The notes beneath the pieces were generated by a model. It was not told where the DNA came from. It saw only the letters and a list, made by a program, of their open reading frames with translations, and did not search any database. From Apodospora peruviana (taxonomy: Eukaryota > Ascomycota > Sordariomycetes > Sordariales > Lasiosphaeriaceae): a DNA stretch of 64,000 nt. The stretch covers positions 2,480,001-2,544,000 of the forward strand of contig JAUEDM010000001.1 of the NCBI GenBank assembly GCA_033439685.1, written 5' to 3'. Positions 11,001-24,100 of the stretch are shown one piece after another. Made by a program: the position numbers and the translations under genes. Position 1 is the first letter of the stretch; every line of letters begins with the position of its first letter.

Positions 11001-14000
11001 CTCTTCTCCTGAAGTGCCAAACAAGTCCCATTTGCGGCTGGCCAATCTGCAGTTCTGAGTGACGGAGTCTATCAACGGGTGGCCATCGGCTGGTTGCTTA
11101 TGGTGTCGTCTAGCTGTCAACGCGGAAGAGCTTCCTCACTCTTCGGGATCCATGGACGGCTTAGAAGCAATCACTTTGAAGGCTGCACGGTCCAAAGACA
11201 CAAAACGCTCCACCTTTTGAATAGGGAAAAGCAAAACTGGGTTGCAATGTAGCAGGGATCGTAGACCAGGCAGCCAATGTGGCTCCCAGCACACATAATG
11301 AGAATGACTTGGACGTGGATGAGGAGGTTGCTCGTACGTGACGGCCCGGAAATTGGAGGGTATTGATTGTATCAAGCAATACAAGATACTGACCCACAGG
11401 TGACGATGGGCATTGACATTGTGCCAGGGAGAAACCAGGCGGGACATCCCTTAAACGTCGTTCCTCTCAGTGCCACCCACGGAGGCTGGCCACCACCGCC
11501 GCGTCAAACACGACGAGCAAGTGCGAGCCGACTATCATGGCAACACAAAGCACGGCGAAGTTTGTCCGAAGCCACCAGCGGACGGACCGAATTTTGGGCC
11601 CCGATATGTTCAGGGGCGGAGGCAGGGCTATGTACATGGAGGTGGTTGTTGACCCGAAAAGCGGCCCTAGCGGGGAACTGGTGGGCTGCAGGAATTGGCC
11701 ATGGCTAACGGTCGCCGAACAGGCCGAGCGACTTGATTCTGGAAGCTGTCGAAGCAAAGGAACTCCAGGTAGATGGGTGTTTATGTGTGATCGTGTTTGG
11801 TAGTTACCGTAGGTGCAAGTGTTGAGATGAAACGGTTTTAACGGGCAGACCCGAGTGTTTGTAGATTGGTTCTTGGTGGCCAGCTTGATGGTGACCCGCA
11901 GCGTCATGGAAGGACTTGGTGGGCGGCGAGGCCGGTCGACCGTTGTTCAGTTGGGAGTCAGTGAGAGAAAAGGGAAGTTCTCGTTCGACAGGATAAGAGC
12001 AACTGCCGGCTGATCTGTCGCTTCCCGTCATAGTGACGGGCACGATGACGGACCTAGAGACGGAAGGCGCGTGTAGAGTGGAAACGCGCGACTGCCCTCA
12101 CGGAGTCATCCGTCGACTGTGCCTGCCTGATTGGACAAACCAAAATGCATGGGCCTTCTTCGCAGATCTTCCCCAGCCAGCAGTGAACCTGTCCCACCCA
12201 CAGTCACAAAAGAACCTCTTGATTTGGAGAATGATCTTTTGCAATTAGTAGAACTCGGATTCTCAACATTGTCAACCGTCTGTTTTATATCCCCCACAGG
12301 TTAACCAAGCCTAACCTACGCTAATTCACGTTTTATCAAGACAAAGACCGGCAGCTTGGCCCTTCTGTCTACAAGTACCCATCTAGACACTTATAGGCAC
12401 TTCCTGTCAAACGGACGGCGGAAGCCTTGGGTACGTCGATGTCGGTCTGATTCTGGTCGCAGACAGCCAAGGCGAGGCGCAAACCGCCTTCCATGCCAGA
12501 CCCCACGAATACCGTTCGCCGCACGTCGCCAGCAGACAGACGGGTGTGCCTCCCGATGCCGCTATTGCGACTCAAAGTTGCAAGCACACGGGCAGACGTG
12601 CCTAACCTTACCTCTACCATACTGTAAGCTGCGGTGTTGCATGCACGCCACAAACACCACGCTGCATCACTGCTTTGCTTGCATTGGGAACCCGAAACCC
12701 CATAGCAAGTCGAGGAGCCAGAAGCTCCCGTCGTAGCTTCAACCAACAACTCCCGCTGCTGTTCCGCCGTTCGGAATTAGTTGAATCTGACGACATTGGC
12801 CCAGGTCCAATTGAGCTTCATCCAAGTTTATGAGGTGTTGTTCATTCTTCTCGCAATTCTGAAGGGCTGCTGAGCCAGAATGGCTCCGTGGCCGCTTATA
12901 TGCGGCCATGTATCAGCCACGGTATCTGCGCCTCACAAGACAACGACATCCCGGCCATGCCACTGAGGAGGCTATCACGGTATACCACTTTTCTTTACGG
13001 CACTATCCTGTCTATCCCTGGAATCATCCGTGTGGAACTTTCCTTCTCGGGCACAGCCGCGATTTACTCTCTAGAGGACATATGAGCACCTAGTCATGGG
13101 AGGCATTGTCAGAAACCTCCTGCCCCTCAACCACCTTCATTATACTTTAAACAACAGAGCCTGGTTCTTGCTGATCCATGAGTGGCAGCGTGACGCAAGA
13201 CACCAGCAAGATGCCTGTTCTTCTATCCCTATGTCCACCTCGCTCCCGGTACTCTCTTCACTGGGCCATCTCCTGTGCCTTTTAAAACTTACCAACTATG
13301 GGCTCACAAGCCATGAGATAGATGCCTTATGTCGAGTATCCATGCTCCAGGCCATGGTAGAAATTATGCTAGGAATTTCTCATGTGCGTCCGGAACAAGA
13401 GAGCAGAACCCGCGGCTGCTAGGCTACTCAGCTACAGACTGGGCTTGACACGCCGGCCAATGGAGACCCACGGATGTAAGTGGCTCAGTGCCAGGTTCTC
13501 TCCATCGCCAACCCAACAGAGGACGTTCCATAGCACCACAGGTCATGATCGATCCCGCGATTGCTTGGGTGTTTCTTCCCCACGGCTGAGACGCCCCGGT
13601 GTAGACGGGGCTTCACGGTACTACCACTGGCCGAGACCCATGTATGTGCGTCCGTCCTCCACTGCTTATACCCCCCTTCCCTCCCCTACCTATGGCGACC
13701 GATGAATGGCAGGTAAGCTAGACGCTTGCTTGCCTGTCCGAAACAACCGGCATGCGAGATGGTCTTCTACATCCCCGGCGGATGATAGGCCGGATTCCTT
13801 CCTACCCCTACGCCCCTGCCTCTTGGTGCTCTAGAACGAACTCACCTGTCATCCAGTGGCAGTTGATGATTCAAGGAGGTGTCCAGCCCTACAGTAACTA
13901 CTAGTTCCTGGCAAAGGGGCTCTTGATGCAATCTTTGCTCATGAACCAACAACCACCCCAATTTCATCGTCCGCCACACTACCTAGATGGCTAGATCACC

Positions 14001-14159
14001 AACAACATATATCGTGTCATACAGGATTTCACCGAGACTACCACGCAGCAACCGGATCACTTGACGCGCCAAGAGAGACCGTAGTGACCACCGGGCCGCC
14101 GCCGTCATCCCATGGTTTCTTGATCAAAGCGTTGGTCTTGAAGTCGTAGACCATGAGCA
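8037..14159. other. Gene desert, left half
   Basis: This is about 6.1 kb of roughly balanced base composition. Open frames reach at most about 146 codons, occur on both strands, and none shows recognisable protein character, splice-supported continuity or family motifs. No transposase, reverse transcriptase or long terminal repeat was recognised. It could hold non-coding transcripts or distal control sequence. Confidence 0.5.
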
Positions 14160-14167
14160 TATAAATA
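14160..14167 (+). promoter_or_regulatory. TATA box of the small Cys-rich gene
   Basis: TATAAATA lies about 195 bp before the ATG at 14362. It is followed by a C/T/A-rich leader (14200-14360) with CAAACTTTCACCACC-type tracts typical of filamentous-fungal 5' UTRs. Confidence 0.6.
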
Positions 14168-14361
14168 TCGGCCTCGAACCTCTTCAAAATTCTCTTGGGT
14201 CTTTCTTTCTTCAGCATCGACCGAAAATCATTAGACTTACAAAGTCCTTTCTTGCTTCAACCATAACACCACCCATCAATCCTTGTGGTCTCGAACCCCA
14301 TCAAACTTTCACCACCACTTCAAGACTTCGCTACTTTAAGCTCCATCAGCACCATTTCAAG

Positions 14362-14553
14362 ATGTGTACCTACGTAGTATGGTCCTACTCGGAATGCCAT
14401 CATACCAGAACAGAACTGCTCCGGGCCTGCGCGCGACACAGAAGCAATCCGAACGAACAGTGCACTGAGACGCCTTCCTATCACTATAGCCACCAGGATG
14501 GAACCTGTGGAAGTAGTTCATGTGGACGGAGAACCAGACGCTACCGGCACTGA
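14362..14553 (+). CDS. Small Cys/His-rich protein (63 residues)
   Basis: A 63-codon frame starting MCTYVVWSYSECHH and ending in a basic tail. It has six Cys: one in MCTY, one in SECHH, one in RACAR, one in EQCTE and two in TCGSSSC. It has no signal peptide or membrane segment. The overall pattern (MCTY start, early Cys-x-His, later Cys pairs, basic tail) recalls short uncharacterised Pezizomycotina proteins, and the Cys/His pattern could bind zinc; both are inference. Support for a real gene comes mainly from the TATA box and textbook leader directly upstream and the clean ATG context (ttcaagATG). It is the only gene supported in a 13 kb desert. Function unknown. Confidence 0.6.
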   Translation: MCTYVVWSYSECHHTRTELLRACARHRSNPNEQCTETPSYHYSHQDGTCGSSSCGRRTRRYRH

Positions 14554-17500
14554 ATCTTGGATGTTCTCGGGTAATGCCACTCGACGATCTCTTTTCCGTG
14601 AGAAACATCTAACAAAACCTTGCCAGTTATCATATCCTTCGCCCCTACATGGCAACTAACCACTCGAATATTCACCTTCGGACTAACCAAGATGTTACCA
14701 AACCACGACCCTCACGGTCACTCACCGTGGGGAATTCAAGGGAAACGGGCAGCATCGTTGTATTAGATATCAGTGGAAGGGGTTTGGAGGCTAGCTGGGT
14801 TAGCCGTCGAGTAGAGAAGATGGGATACGCAACGTTCATTTCCATTTCTTATGCTGCTGTTCGTATTCTGATGTCGGGACAGAGAGGGGATGGGATTGAC
14901 CACATCGTCTTTGGCCGGGCTTCAGATAATTGGTTTGATTTTTGTCCACTTTTCTGTCCATTTTCTTTCACACACATATATCACATTGGAGGAGAAAATA
15001 ATCCTGTTGGAGGACTTGTTTGGTGTAACATATTCTCAAGCTTACTTGAATTTGTCTATTTCCTCCCCCTGATTTAAACTTGTCCATATTCCATCCCCCT
15101 CACCGTCCCAACTCTTTCTCTGTATATCTGCTCTATTACACGCAGAACAAATCCCCTGCATTAGACACACACAACGGCAACCAGCACCGGCTTCAAAATA
15201 AATTTAAAATAAAGTTTGTTTGCCAAATTCACATTGTTCATCTACATGACTCATCTGACCACCCCGTGCAGTCTCCGTCCTTGTCAGCTTGAATACCAGC
15301 AGATCACAAGGCCGAATACGGTAATTTTTTTCCTTTGGACTTTTGTACGACGTTAAGTCTCCCGGAGTGTGGGTTCACGTCACGCCGTCGTCGCCGGCTG
15401 TGCCATGACGGGCCACAAAGAGAGACCGTACCGCGCCGCCCACTGCGTGCTTCCACCACATTCTGTTCAGCCCTGTACAGATAATGTTCCCTGCGGGAGG
15501 CGCCGATAAAAACCGGCGGTTAAAGAGGTTGGATGGGGGCTGGACCGGCGCCATTCCGCCGCTGGGAAGTATATATGTTATCCTTCTAAATGGTACACTA
15601 TGTTTCACCAATAAAACAACCACAAGAGGACTCAAAACTGGGGGTCTAACAACGACGACGTTCTTGGACAAGGGACTCAGGTTGGGTGCCGCTAAAACAA
15701 GGCAGCACGGCCGACATGTGAATGGGTCCAATCTGTCAAGAGGACTAGGAAAAAGCCTGGTCTACATGCCAGAGAGCTGAACGACCAAGCGAGAGGGTGA
15801 GCACCTAGCGGCTAGCTCTTTGGCGGCGTTGATGGTGTTTCTCGGCCGAGACCAGGCTCGAAATACAGCTAGGGACAACTGGCAGAAGGGAGGAAAGAAA
15901 CAGAAGGGTTGCCTGGGCCGCAGTATGGTCGAAGTCTGTTTGCCTGTCAACTAGTGTGAGCTGGGTAGGTGAGTTGGTTGATGGTTTCGTTTCTAGAAAC
16001 CTAGTAGGCACGGTAGAGTCCCTCCAAACAGGGCCACACGGCCAAAAGTACCTGGCTTGGTTGGGTACTCAGGAAAGGTCGTTGGGTATGCACCATCCAG
16101 GGGAAATAAATAAAACAGACTAGTGCTGAGAAGTATGGTAAATTGGGGAGTTTTGTCAAGGATACATACTGATTTCTGGCAGTTAACACCTTAAATCAGG
16201 ACTTCAAGAAAAATAATGATATGATCAAATTGCAAGTGCCTGATATGTGCAACAATATGCCATGCAGACGGGTACTGGAGAGGCGCAGATAGGTGCTATC
16301 ATGTGTTTGCTTGATCGCGGGAAGGATCAAGCTTATCGCCGCCCTACAACGACCTAACTGGGGGACGCGGGTTCATGAAATCACCCGAAATAAAAAAGTA
16401 CTTACACCCTTTTCAATGCAGTGTGGGGAACCAAGAACATGTCAGCCGCAGACTTGAGCAGTTGGGCCTTCTTGCACTGGGCCGTTTCTTTCCCGTGCTC
16501 TGGCTAAATATCGGTAAGGCAGCGAGTGACACAGCAAGTATACCGTACGATGTACATACGTAGTTGTTGGATGATGACTCGAAAGAATGCCCTGAGATCA
16601 ACGCATGCAGCAAAGTGGCAGCTCTCGCTAGGTAGATACCTAGTAGTTTAGGCCAAGAACCAATGGCCCTTTAGGTCTGAAATCCTTCCGCCACATCAGC
16701 TCTCCAACAGGTCTCGGGTTACACGTTCCATACTAGCTGCATGTTCAATGGGGAAACCTGTCGATTTGGACGTGAGCAGAGTCGCTTGGGGGCAGACGTT
16801 GTTCACCGAACCAGACAGCCTCGGAACGGAACCAACCCGTCAAGTGCAACATCAAAAACAAGCGACTGATATTGAAGCCCGGGGGGGGTGGGAACTTTGC
16901 CTTAGCGTCGGCCATGCGAAGTGGCAAGATACGAGCAAGGTATAGTAGCTCAACGATGTTCGACAGTCGCCTGCTGTAGGCAAGGTGACTCCAATTCTGG
17001 GCCACCACCACGGACGGGCAAACGGGCTAACAGACGAGCAGCGTGGGGCGACGTGTTGACCAATCATCAAGAGGCGGTGCTCGTGGGAGCGATTCGACGT
17101 GACGATGCGGTGGCCTTTGCAGATACTGTCATCAGCCGTGATCTCTGGAACAGAAGGACAGTGCGCCTAACTGGGCGCGCTGCACTGCGGCTAACGACGC
17201 TTGCACAACCTGTCAAAGGACGCTGTCCCTCCTGCCATCTTTGCTGTGGTGCCATCTTCCCCGCGCAAGCAACAGGTCAAGCTTCCGCGACAAACGAACC
17301 TGGAAGTGCATGACAGAGGGCGGCAGCGCAAGCCCTCGTCTTTCTGGCTGGCTGCAGTAACATATATGCACTGCTATGGGGAGTTTGTAGATCGAACGAG
17401 CAGAGAGGGAGCTCTTCCCGCGTAATACGCGTAACATTGGACAGGTGCATACGATTGGTAACATGGTTGGTCAGCCGGTCTTCTTCATCTCACGCTTGCC

Positions 17501-20500
17501 GCGTACCGTCACCGCCGGGAATACTTTCACGACTGCAGTGAAATTGTTAGTTGCAACGTCTCCGGGGCCAAGCTGTGTAGCGTTCCTGGGCCACGTTCGG
17601 GATATTTTTTGCAAATAGAGTTCTTGCTCGCCTCAAGTAGTACTGGACTCAACATGGCGCGTGGTTGGTTTCGGACTGCAGTCGTGTGTAACCCAGGGAT
17701 GGTAGCGATGGCTTCTGAACCGAGGTGCGAGTCATGTTTGGGAGGCTGAGAGGCGAAGAAAGGAGAGGAAGAGGGGGAACCTCGGCGTTGAGATAGACCG
17801 CCGCAGACAACATCACGCCTGCCTAAAACGGAACCTTGGCATCATCACTTGGAAGGTCACCGAAGGTGCAAATCCGCAATTGTTAGGAGGTTGTACCAGA
17901 CCGGAAATTTTCGCGGTGACAGCGCATATGTGTACTACTGTGGCACCCATGTCGGCGCAGGCCAGTTCCACTACAGTACTGTCGGGATATACGGAAGGTG
18001 CAAGGAGCTTTGTATGCACCTACCGGGTAGGCATTGAGGTCAGGGCAGGGTTGAAGGTGCCCCTGCCCTTAACTGTTGAATGTTAGTCGAACGGCGATGG
18101 CTAAAGCCGAATCTCCGCGTCTCTTCACTCCAATTCTCTGTTGCTATCCTCATCTACCTGGGGCATCGACGAGTCTTCTTGTCCCGCCAGCCTCTCGAAT
18201 AAGCGACATGACGGACCACTTGCCAATTGTCAACGTATGTGGCTGACAGCAAGGCGCGAGATCTCAACGAGAACCAATCGGCAACAACATGGAGCCGTAA
18301 TGGGCATCAGGACATCCAACAATTCGTCGATGCTGATCGGATTAACATCTGTGCTCTTCCAGATTGGTCACTGGTGAACGCCGTGAACCAACATTTTCTT
18401 TCGTGAGGGCTTTCCATCGGGAGACGTGCAGCATGTCAGCCATGACGCCAGGTCCTCGCAGGGTCAAGCTCTGCTACCCACCTCACTCATTGAAACCGCA
18501 TTTACGCACATCACATGAGGTCTCCGGCACTGGACCAGACACTCCCGCATCCCGGCAGCACCGCACGGCCGGGACCGGGATAAGATACCTGGCCATCCGG
18601 AGTGGGGCATTGGGGCTGGACATCTTGTCATAGATCTAAGACTACTGGGGAACTTACGCCCGAAGAGGAAATTAAATCAGGGCTTCAGAGCCACCAACTG
18701 ACCAGTCCTGTCGTCGGTTTGGGCCACAACATGTCTGGATTAGGCATCTACACGCATCATTTTCGAATAAATATGGAATCAAGCCGAAGCCGAACTCTCT
18801 CAATTGCGGTTTGCCGGGAGACCAAAGGTCCCCCGGAAGGGATGAAGGGACATTATTGGGAGGCTCAGCCGGCCCCATCCTCAAGATCATCGGCTTCGTC
18901 GGGCCGTCACAAATGCGGCCACCCATCACCGCCTCAAATTCCATCAGTGGTGCATTATTTGTTGCAAGCGCTAGAAACATCCTGAATCATCCTGAGTATG
19001 CCTTCTCGCCTTGCTTTGATGATCCGCACAGATCCCCTTCCACTGTTGAAGCGGATGCGGCCTGGAGATCAGCCACCACCATTTCCATCCCAACAGTCAA
19101 CCTTCCATCGCGCCGTCCTCGTCTCTACCTACCTGCTTCTCTGCCTAGATACCTCTACTAGGGGGGTTCTTTCAGCTCTCTAACCTGTTATTCTGGCTTT
19201 ATCCAGCTAACAAACATCTCTATCCGCGTATATGCCACAAGTAGAGAGCAGTTATACGGCACGGCCAGGAACGGCCACGGCGACGGCAACGGATCAGGAT
19301 CGGAAACGACGGGGTTGGCTAAGGGGCCCCCAAAGAACCTACCCATGCTGCCAGTGAAATATGAATTCTATACGTATGGCAAACAAAAATTGAAAGGAAC
19401 TGAGCATGAACCCGCAAGTGGAGTAGGTAGGTACCTAAGGTATTGTGAATACCTACTGACAGTGGTGGTTACATGAACAGGAGCTAAGGATCGAATAGAG
19501 ACACTTGATGGTTTGTAGTGCAGTGATAGACCACTCCACCCCCATCTTGGCAACGTTGTAGCGAACCGGAGCCCGTCCCATTCCGTCGGGACTCACAAAG
19601 CTACAGGTAGAGAAAAATAGGGTGCGAATTGGTTGCCTCCCAACCGAAGTACGCACCAAGGAACTCTCTGAGATTACTTGGAGGGTGCCACCTGGTGGCT
19701 CAACAGCAATTCTTCGAGGCTGCTCGCCTCGTTCTCCTCTTCTCCGCCCCCCTTTTCCTAGTTGGGACAAATCAAAACAATCACCAATCAATTCTGCACT
19801 TCACACACACCACAGTACACATACACACACTCGGTGGTAAGGGGTACGTAATAAACAAACCGTACTAAGAGGGAATGCGGGTCGTGTAGTCCATATTTAG
19901 AGATTCGTAAATAGACCACTTAAAAGAATAGCAATACAAGTGTTGCACCCAAGGCCCTTTTTTTCTTGTCTTTCTTTTTTTCCTCCTCCACGGCAGGGTA
20001 CCACTGGTCAGCTAGATTGTCAGGCGACACCATCATCACACTTTGGATGATATACCACACGACACCGCAAAAAAGGACGAGCAGGCAAATCATATCACGT
20101 AAGAGCCACCAACAAACAAAACAACCGTCTCATTTCTGGCTGACTTTATATACCAGCCCGCCTGGCTCCTTTTCCCTACCGCCATCGTATCATCACGACA
20201 AAGAGAGAAAGGATAAAAAACAGAACAGGATTAAACGTTTAAGCAACATATATATTATTTGGTTTTGTAGATTACTTGGCACGTAGAGACAATTATACAA
20301 TGCAAGCAGGTACGCAAGCTATAGATCATAGAGACAGAGAAGCAAGCACGCACGCACGCAGATACAAACACCCAGACGCGAAAGAACACAGAAAACAGAA
20401 AAGAAGATGTGCATGGGCAGTCTAGAGAACCAAACTACCTACCCATGCTTTCGTCTTGAACGAGCCAAAGGAGGAGCAGTCAACCCTAAGAACCCGCTGG

Positions 20501-21197
20501 TACCGCCCGCTCTCGCTTGCTCAAGCCTTTCCTCGTCCCCCTCTTTGGTTTGTCTTCCTTTCTGTATGCCTGTCCATCGCTCTCTCCTCTCTCCTCTTTC
20601 GTTTTACCAAACGTCTCTCGCGCTCTACCATAATCAAATTGCCACTCATACTGTACAATAAATACTTCATTACACACAATGACCCGGAACCCCTTCCCCT
20701 TTTCTCCTTTTTATGGGAGGCCATAACCACTGCACAACTCGACGATCAAGTCCTGCCTGGTTGTGATTGACCGACCCATGTGAGCTGAAAGGTGCCTCGA
20801 CCTGGTTTTTTTCCATGTCTTTGTATTTCCCTCCCTCGGAAAAAGACTTGTTATGCATCCATCTCGGCTCTCTTTGGCACGGGAAACCACTCCGTTTTCA
20901 GTGACAACCTGGTAAATAGTGGCATCGGTATTCACTGCCTCTATGTGGTTATAGCCACCGCTCGTTCGCTATGTGTACCCCCCTGATACACAAAGATGGC
21001 AAATGACTTGAAAGAGATAAGAAAAGAGAAATCCAGTAAGCCAACAACGTTGACATAATGGCACCACGCCACTGAAACTTATCGCTCGCCAAGGCAGAAT
21101 GAGAGGAGGTATCAATCGTTCTTAGGGGACGTCGGCGAGCTAGGTAGGTAAAACGTTAGTAAACCATGACAACTCAGTACACAAACAGCAAGACTCA
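14554..21197. other. Gene desert, right half
   Basis: This is about 6.6 kb between the small Cys-rich gene and the RPB1 stop codon. Frames are short (the longest about 142 codons at 14649-15077) and not protein-like. The 14.6-15.1 kb part is probably the 3' UTR of the small gene, and the last several hundred bases the RPB1 3' UTR. A short perfect hairpin is at 16309-16332. Simple CA and GCAC runs occur at 19.80 and 20.34 kb. No mobile element was recognised. Confidence 0.5.
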
Positions 21198-24100
21198 CTA
21201 TTGATCCCCACTTCCCCCAGACGCGCCTCGGCCAGGAGTCCTTGGCGAGAATGAAGGTGAGGTGGGCGAATACCCAGGGCTCGTGGGCGACGTTTGCTGA
21301 CCCGGGGAGCGATGAAACGATGGACTCGTTGGAGAGTAGGCAGCCGGCGACGTCGGTGAATACGACGGTGATGCCGGCGAATAGTTGGGCGATGTCGGTC
21401 TGAATGCGGGAGAAGCCGGGCTGTAACTACCGGGACTCGTGGGAGAGTATGACGGCGATGTTGGCGAGTTATTAAGCGCAGGAGATGTCGGGGAATAATG
21501 TCTCGCAGCAGATGGCGATGCTGGGGAGAAGCTCGGAGACGTCGGGCTGTAATTGGGACTCGATGGACTCGACGGACGGAACAGATTCGGCGAGCTCGGT
21601 GAGAACGACGGCGACGATGGGCTAAATTGTGGGCTCGAGGAGTAGCGATTACCCATATCAACAAGAGGTGATGTTGGTGAGTATCCAATCGCAGGCGATG
21701 ATGGAGAATAACCACCACTGAAGGGTGATGTGGGCGAGGTTGTGAAGGGACTTGTCGGTCGCTGACCCGAGGGTGTGTATGGGTTGACGGTGCTGCCACC
21801 AAAACCACCCAGGTACTCGTTGTTAAAACCACCTGGGCTGTCATTACCTTGAATAGGCGAAAAGCCGCCAATGCCCAACGATGGAGAGAAACTGCCCAAG
21901 TAGCCATTATCGGCCATTGGTGAGCCGGTGTCGTACGGCGTAGCCGCACCTTCGAGCTGAGTTCCCTTGATAGTCATGCCAGGCATGAGACCCATACGTG
22001 AATTATCGGAGATGACGGTTTCCAACATCTTCGGGTCGAGCAGGACCTCGAAGCCACCGGTGCCCATAGGTGCCATCTGCCCCAGCATGACGTTCTCCGA
22101 GATACCGCGGCAGTCATCAAGCTCGCCAAAAGCGGCAGCGTCAAGCAGAATCTCAACTGTTTCCTCGAAGGAACAGCGCATGAGCGCACCAGTATCAGCC
22201 CGGTTAATACCGTGGCGTGTGACGGCCGCAACACTGCCTCTATATGTCATAACATCGACCAAAAGAATCAGATGGCGATGGTTGACATAGGAACCGTCGA
22301 AGGACAGCACCGCGTACAGCTCTTTCATAAGAGCAGATCGAGCGCCTTCGATACCGAATACATCAACGATCTGCCACAGATCGTTAGTGTAGGTTGTGCG
22401 AGGGTTGACGCCCTCAACAGTCAACACTTCGCGCAGTGCTGATCCATCTGTATCAAGGAACCAAGATTTTGACTCTTCAGTATCTCCCGATGTTAGGTAT
22501 CGCTTCATGTCCGGGTCCTGGACGACCTTGTGCTCGCAGTTTAGAAACGCACGGCTGATTCCCTGAACGCCACGCAGTGTGCAGTCATCAAGCAGATGTT
22601 TCTCTAGTCGCTTCAGCATGACATCGTCTTCGATAGCCTTGTTGCCGTCCTCATCCTTATCGTCCTCCTGCCTAATGACACGGATACGAATGACCAATTC
22701 CTCGGCGTTGTTGTCACTGAATACAACCGCAATGTCGTTTTTGTAAGCGTCTTTGATGGTTGCAGCGACGTCCTCAACCCGCAGATCCTTGTCCAGCATC
22801 TTTTGTCGATCCAGCGTGATGCGCAAGAGCCAGCGGGATTGGGTATCCACAGGCTCCTGATCCGACGAGTCTGGAATGAGGAAGTAAGACTCAACCATGT
22901 CGAAATCCTCCGGAATATTGGTAGTTGTGATATCCGGATCGTAATAGATCTCTGTGACCGCGGTTACCGAGCGTAAGCTGGTGTGCTCAATTGCATTACG
23001 CAGGTCCTTCATCTGCTCTTTGGTGACCTTCCCCTCGACGTCCTTCTCGACCACCATGGAAGGAGTCTTGATATCACGGGCAACGTTGAGAATCTCCTTG
23101 AGACGCGGAACACCAAGAGTGACATTCTTCGAGGACACACCGGCAAAGTGGAAAGTGTTCAGTGTCATCTGCGTGGCAGGCTCTCCGATGGATTGCGCCG
23201 CCAACACTCCAACCATTTCTCCGGGAGAAACGAATGACCTAGACCATCGATTTTCCAGTTCGCCGAGAACATATTCGAAGGCCAGCTTGTTCAGTCTCTG
23301 CTCTACAGCGAGGCGTTTGAAAGACAGATGGCAGCGCAAAAGAATTTTGAACATGAGCGACGAGTTGTAGTCAGCCTCCGTTGATATCGGATCCTGGCCC
23401 TGAACAACCACCATTCGACTAAGCAAGGCCTTAACAGCAGGAATGACGCCCTTAGGTGTCAGGTCGCTCCGTTGAGCATCATCAACTTTGAAGAGGAATT
23501 TCGCACTCTGGATTATGCGCGCAATGTTGAGCGGGAGGTTCAGGTTCTCATCTGCAGGAGAATTGACGTTTGCCCTCAGCTGCCGTATAAGACTGCGGTC
23601 AGCCATCAATTGCTCGAATTCCTGATCGAGGAGCTCCTGCGTTGCAGGATCGTTCGCCATTTCCTTGCCGTACTCCAATTTCTCCAGGGTAGCAGCGGAG
23701 GCCATCTCATCCATGACGTCGATACGGAATTTCTTTTCCATAGCCGGATTAGAGAGATTCATGTGATCCATGCTGTTCGTCTCTATGGCGACACCATCCA
23801 AGCCGTCTTCACCGTAGACGAACTGAATGATATCACCGAGGGAGTTGCGCACAGTGCCGTCGTACTGAGCTTCGGCATCCTCAAGCGCTTTCACAAGCCG
23901 TCGTTGAATGTAACCAGTCTCGGCAGTCTTGACAGCGGTATCGATGAGACCTTCTCTTCCAGCCATAGCGTGGAAGAAAAACTCCGTTGGTGTCAACCCA
24001 CGAAGGTAGGAGTTTTCAACAAACCCTCGAGCTTCAGGGGAATAGTCATCGCGGGTGAAATGAGGAAGAGTCCGGTACTTGAAACCGAACGGAATACGCT

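Noticed and set aside
11467..11907. 146-codon minus-strand frame in the desert
   Set aside because: It has no conserved motif, no promoter-like leader, and overlaps equally long frames on the other strand.
14649..15077. 142-codon plus-strand frame after the small Cys-rich gene
   Set aside because: Its composition drifts into AT-rich 3'-UTR-like sequence, with no motif or splice support.
21140..21949. 269-codon Arg/His-rich frame in the CTD region
   Set aside because: It is an out-of-frame reading of the RPB1 CTD repeats.
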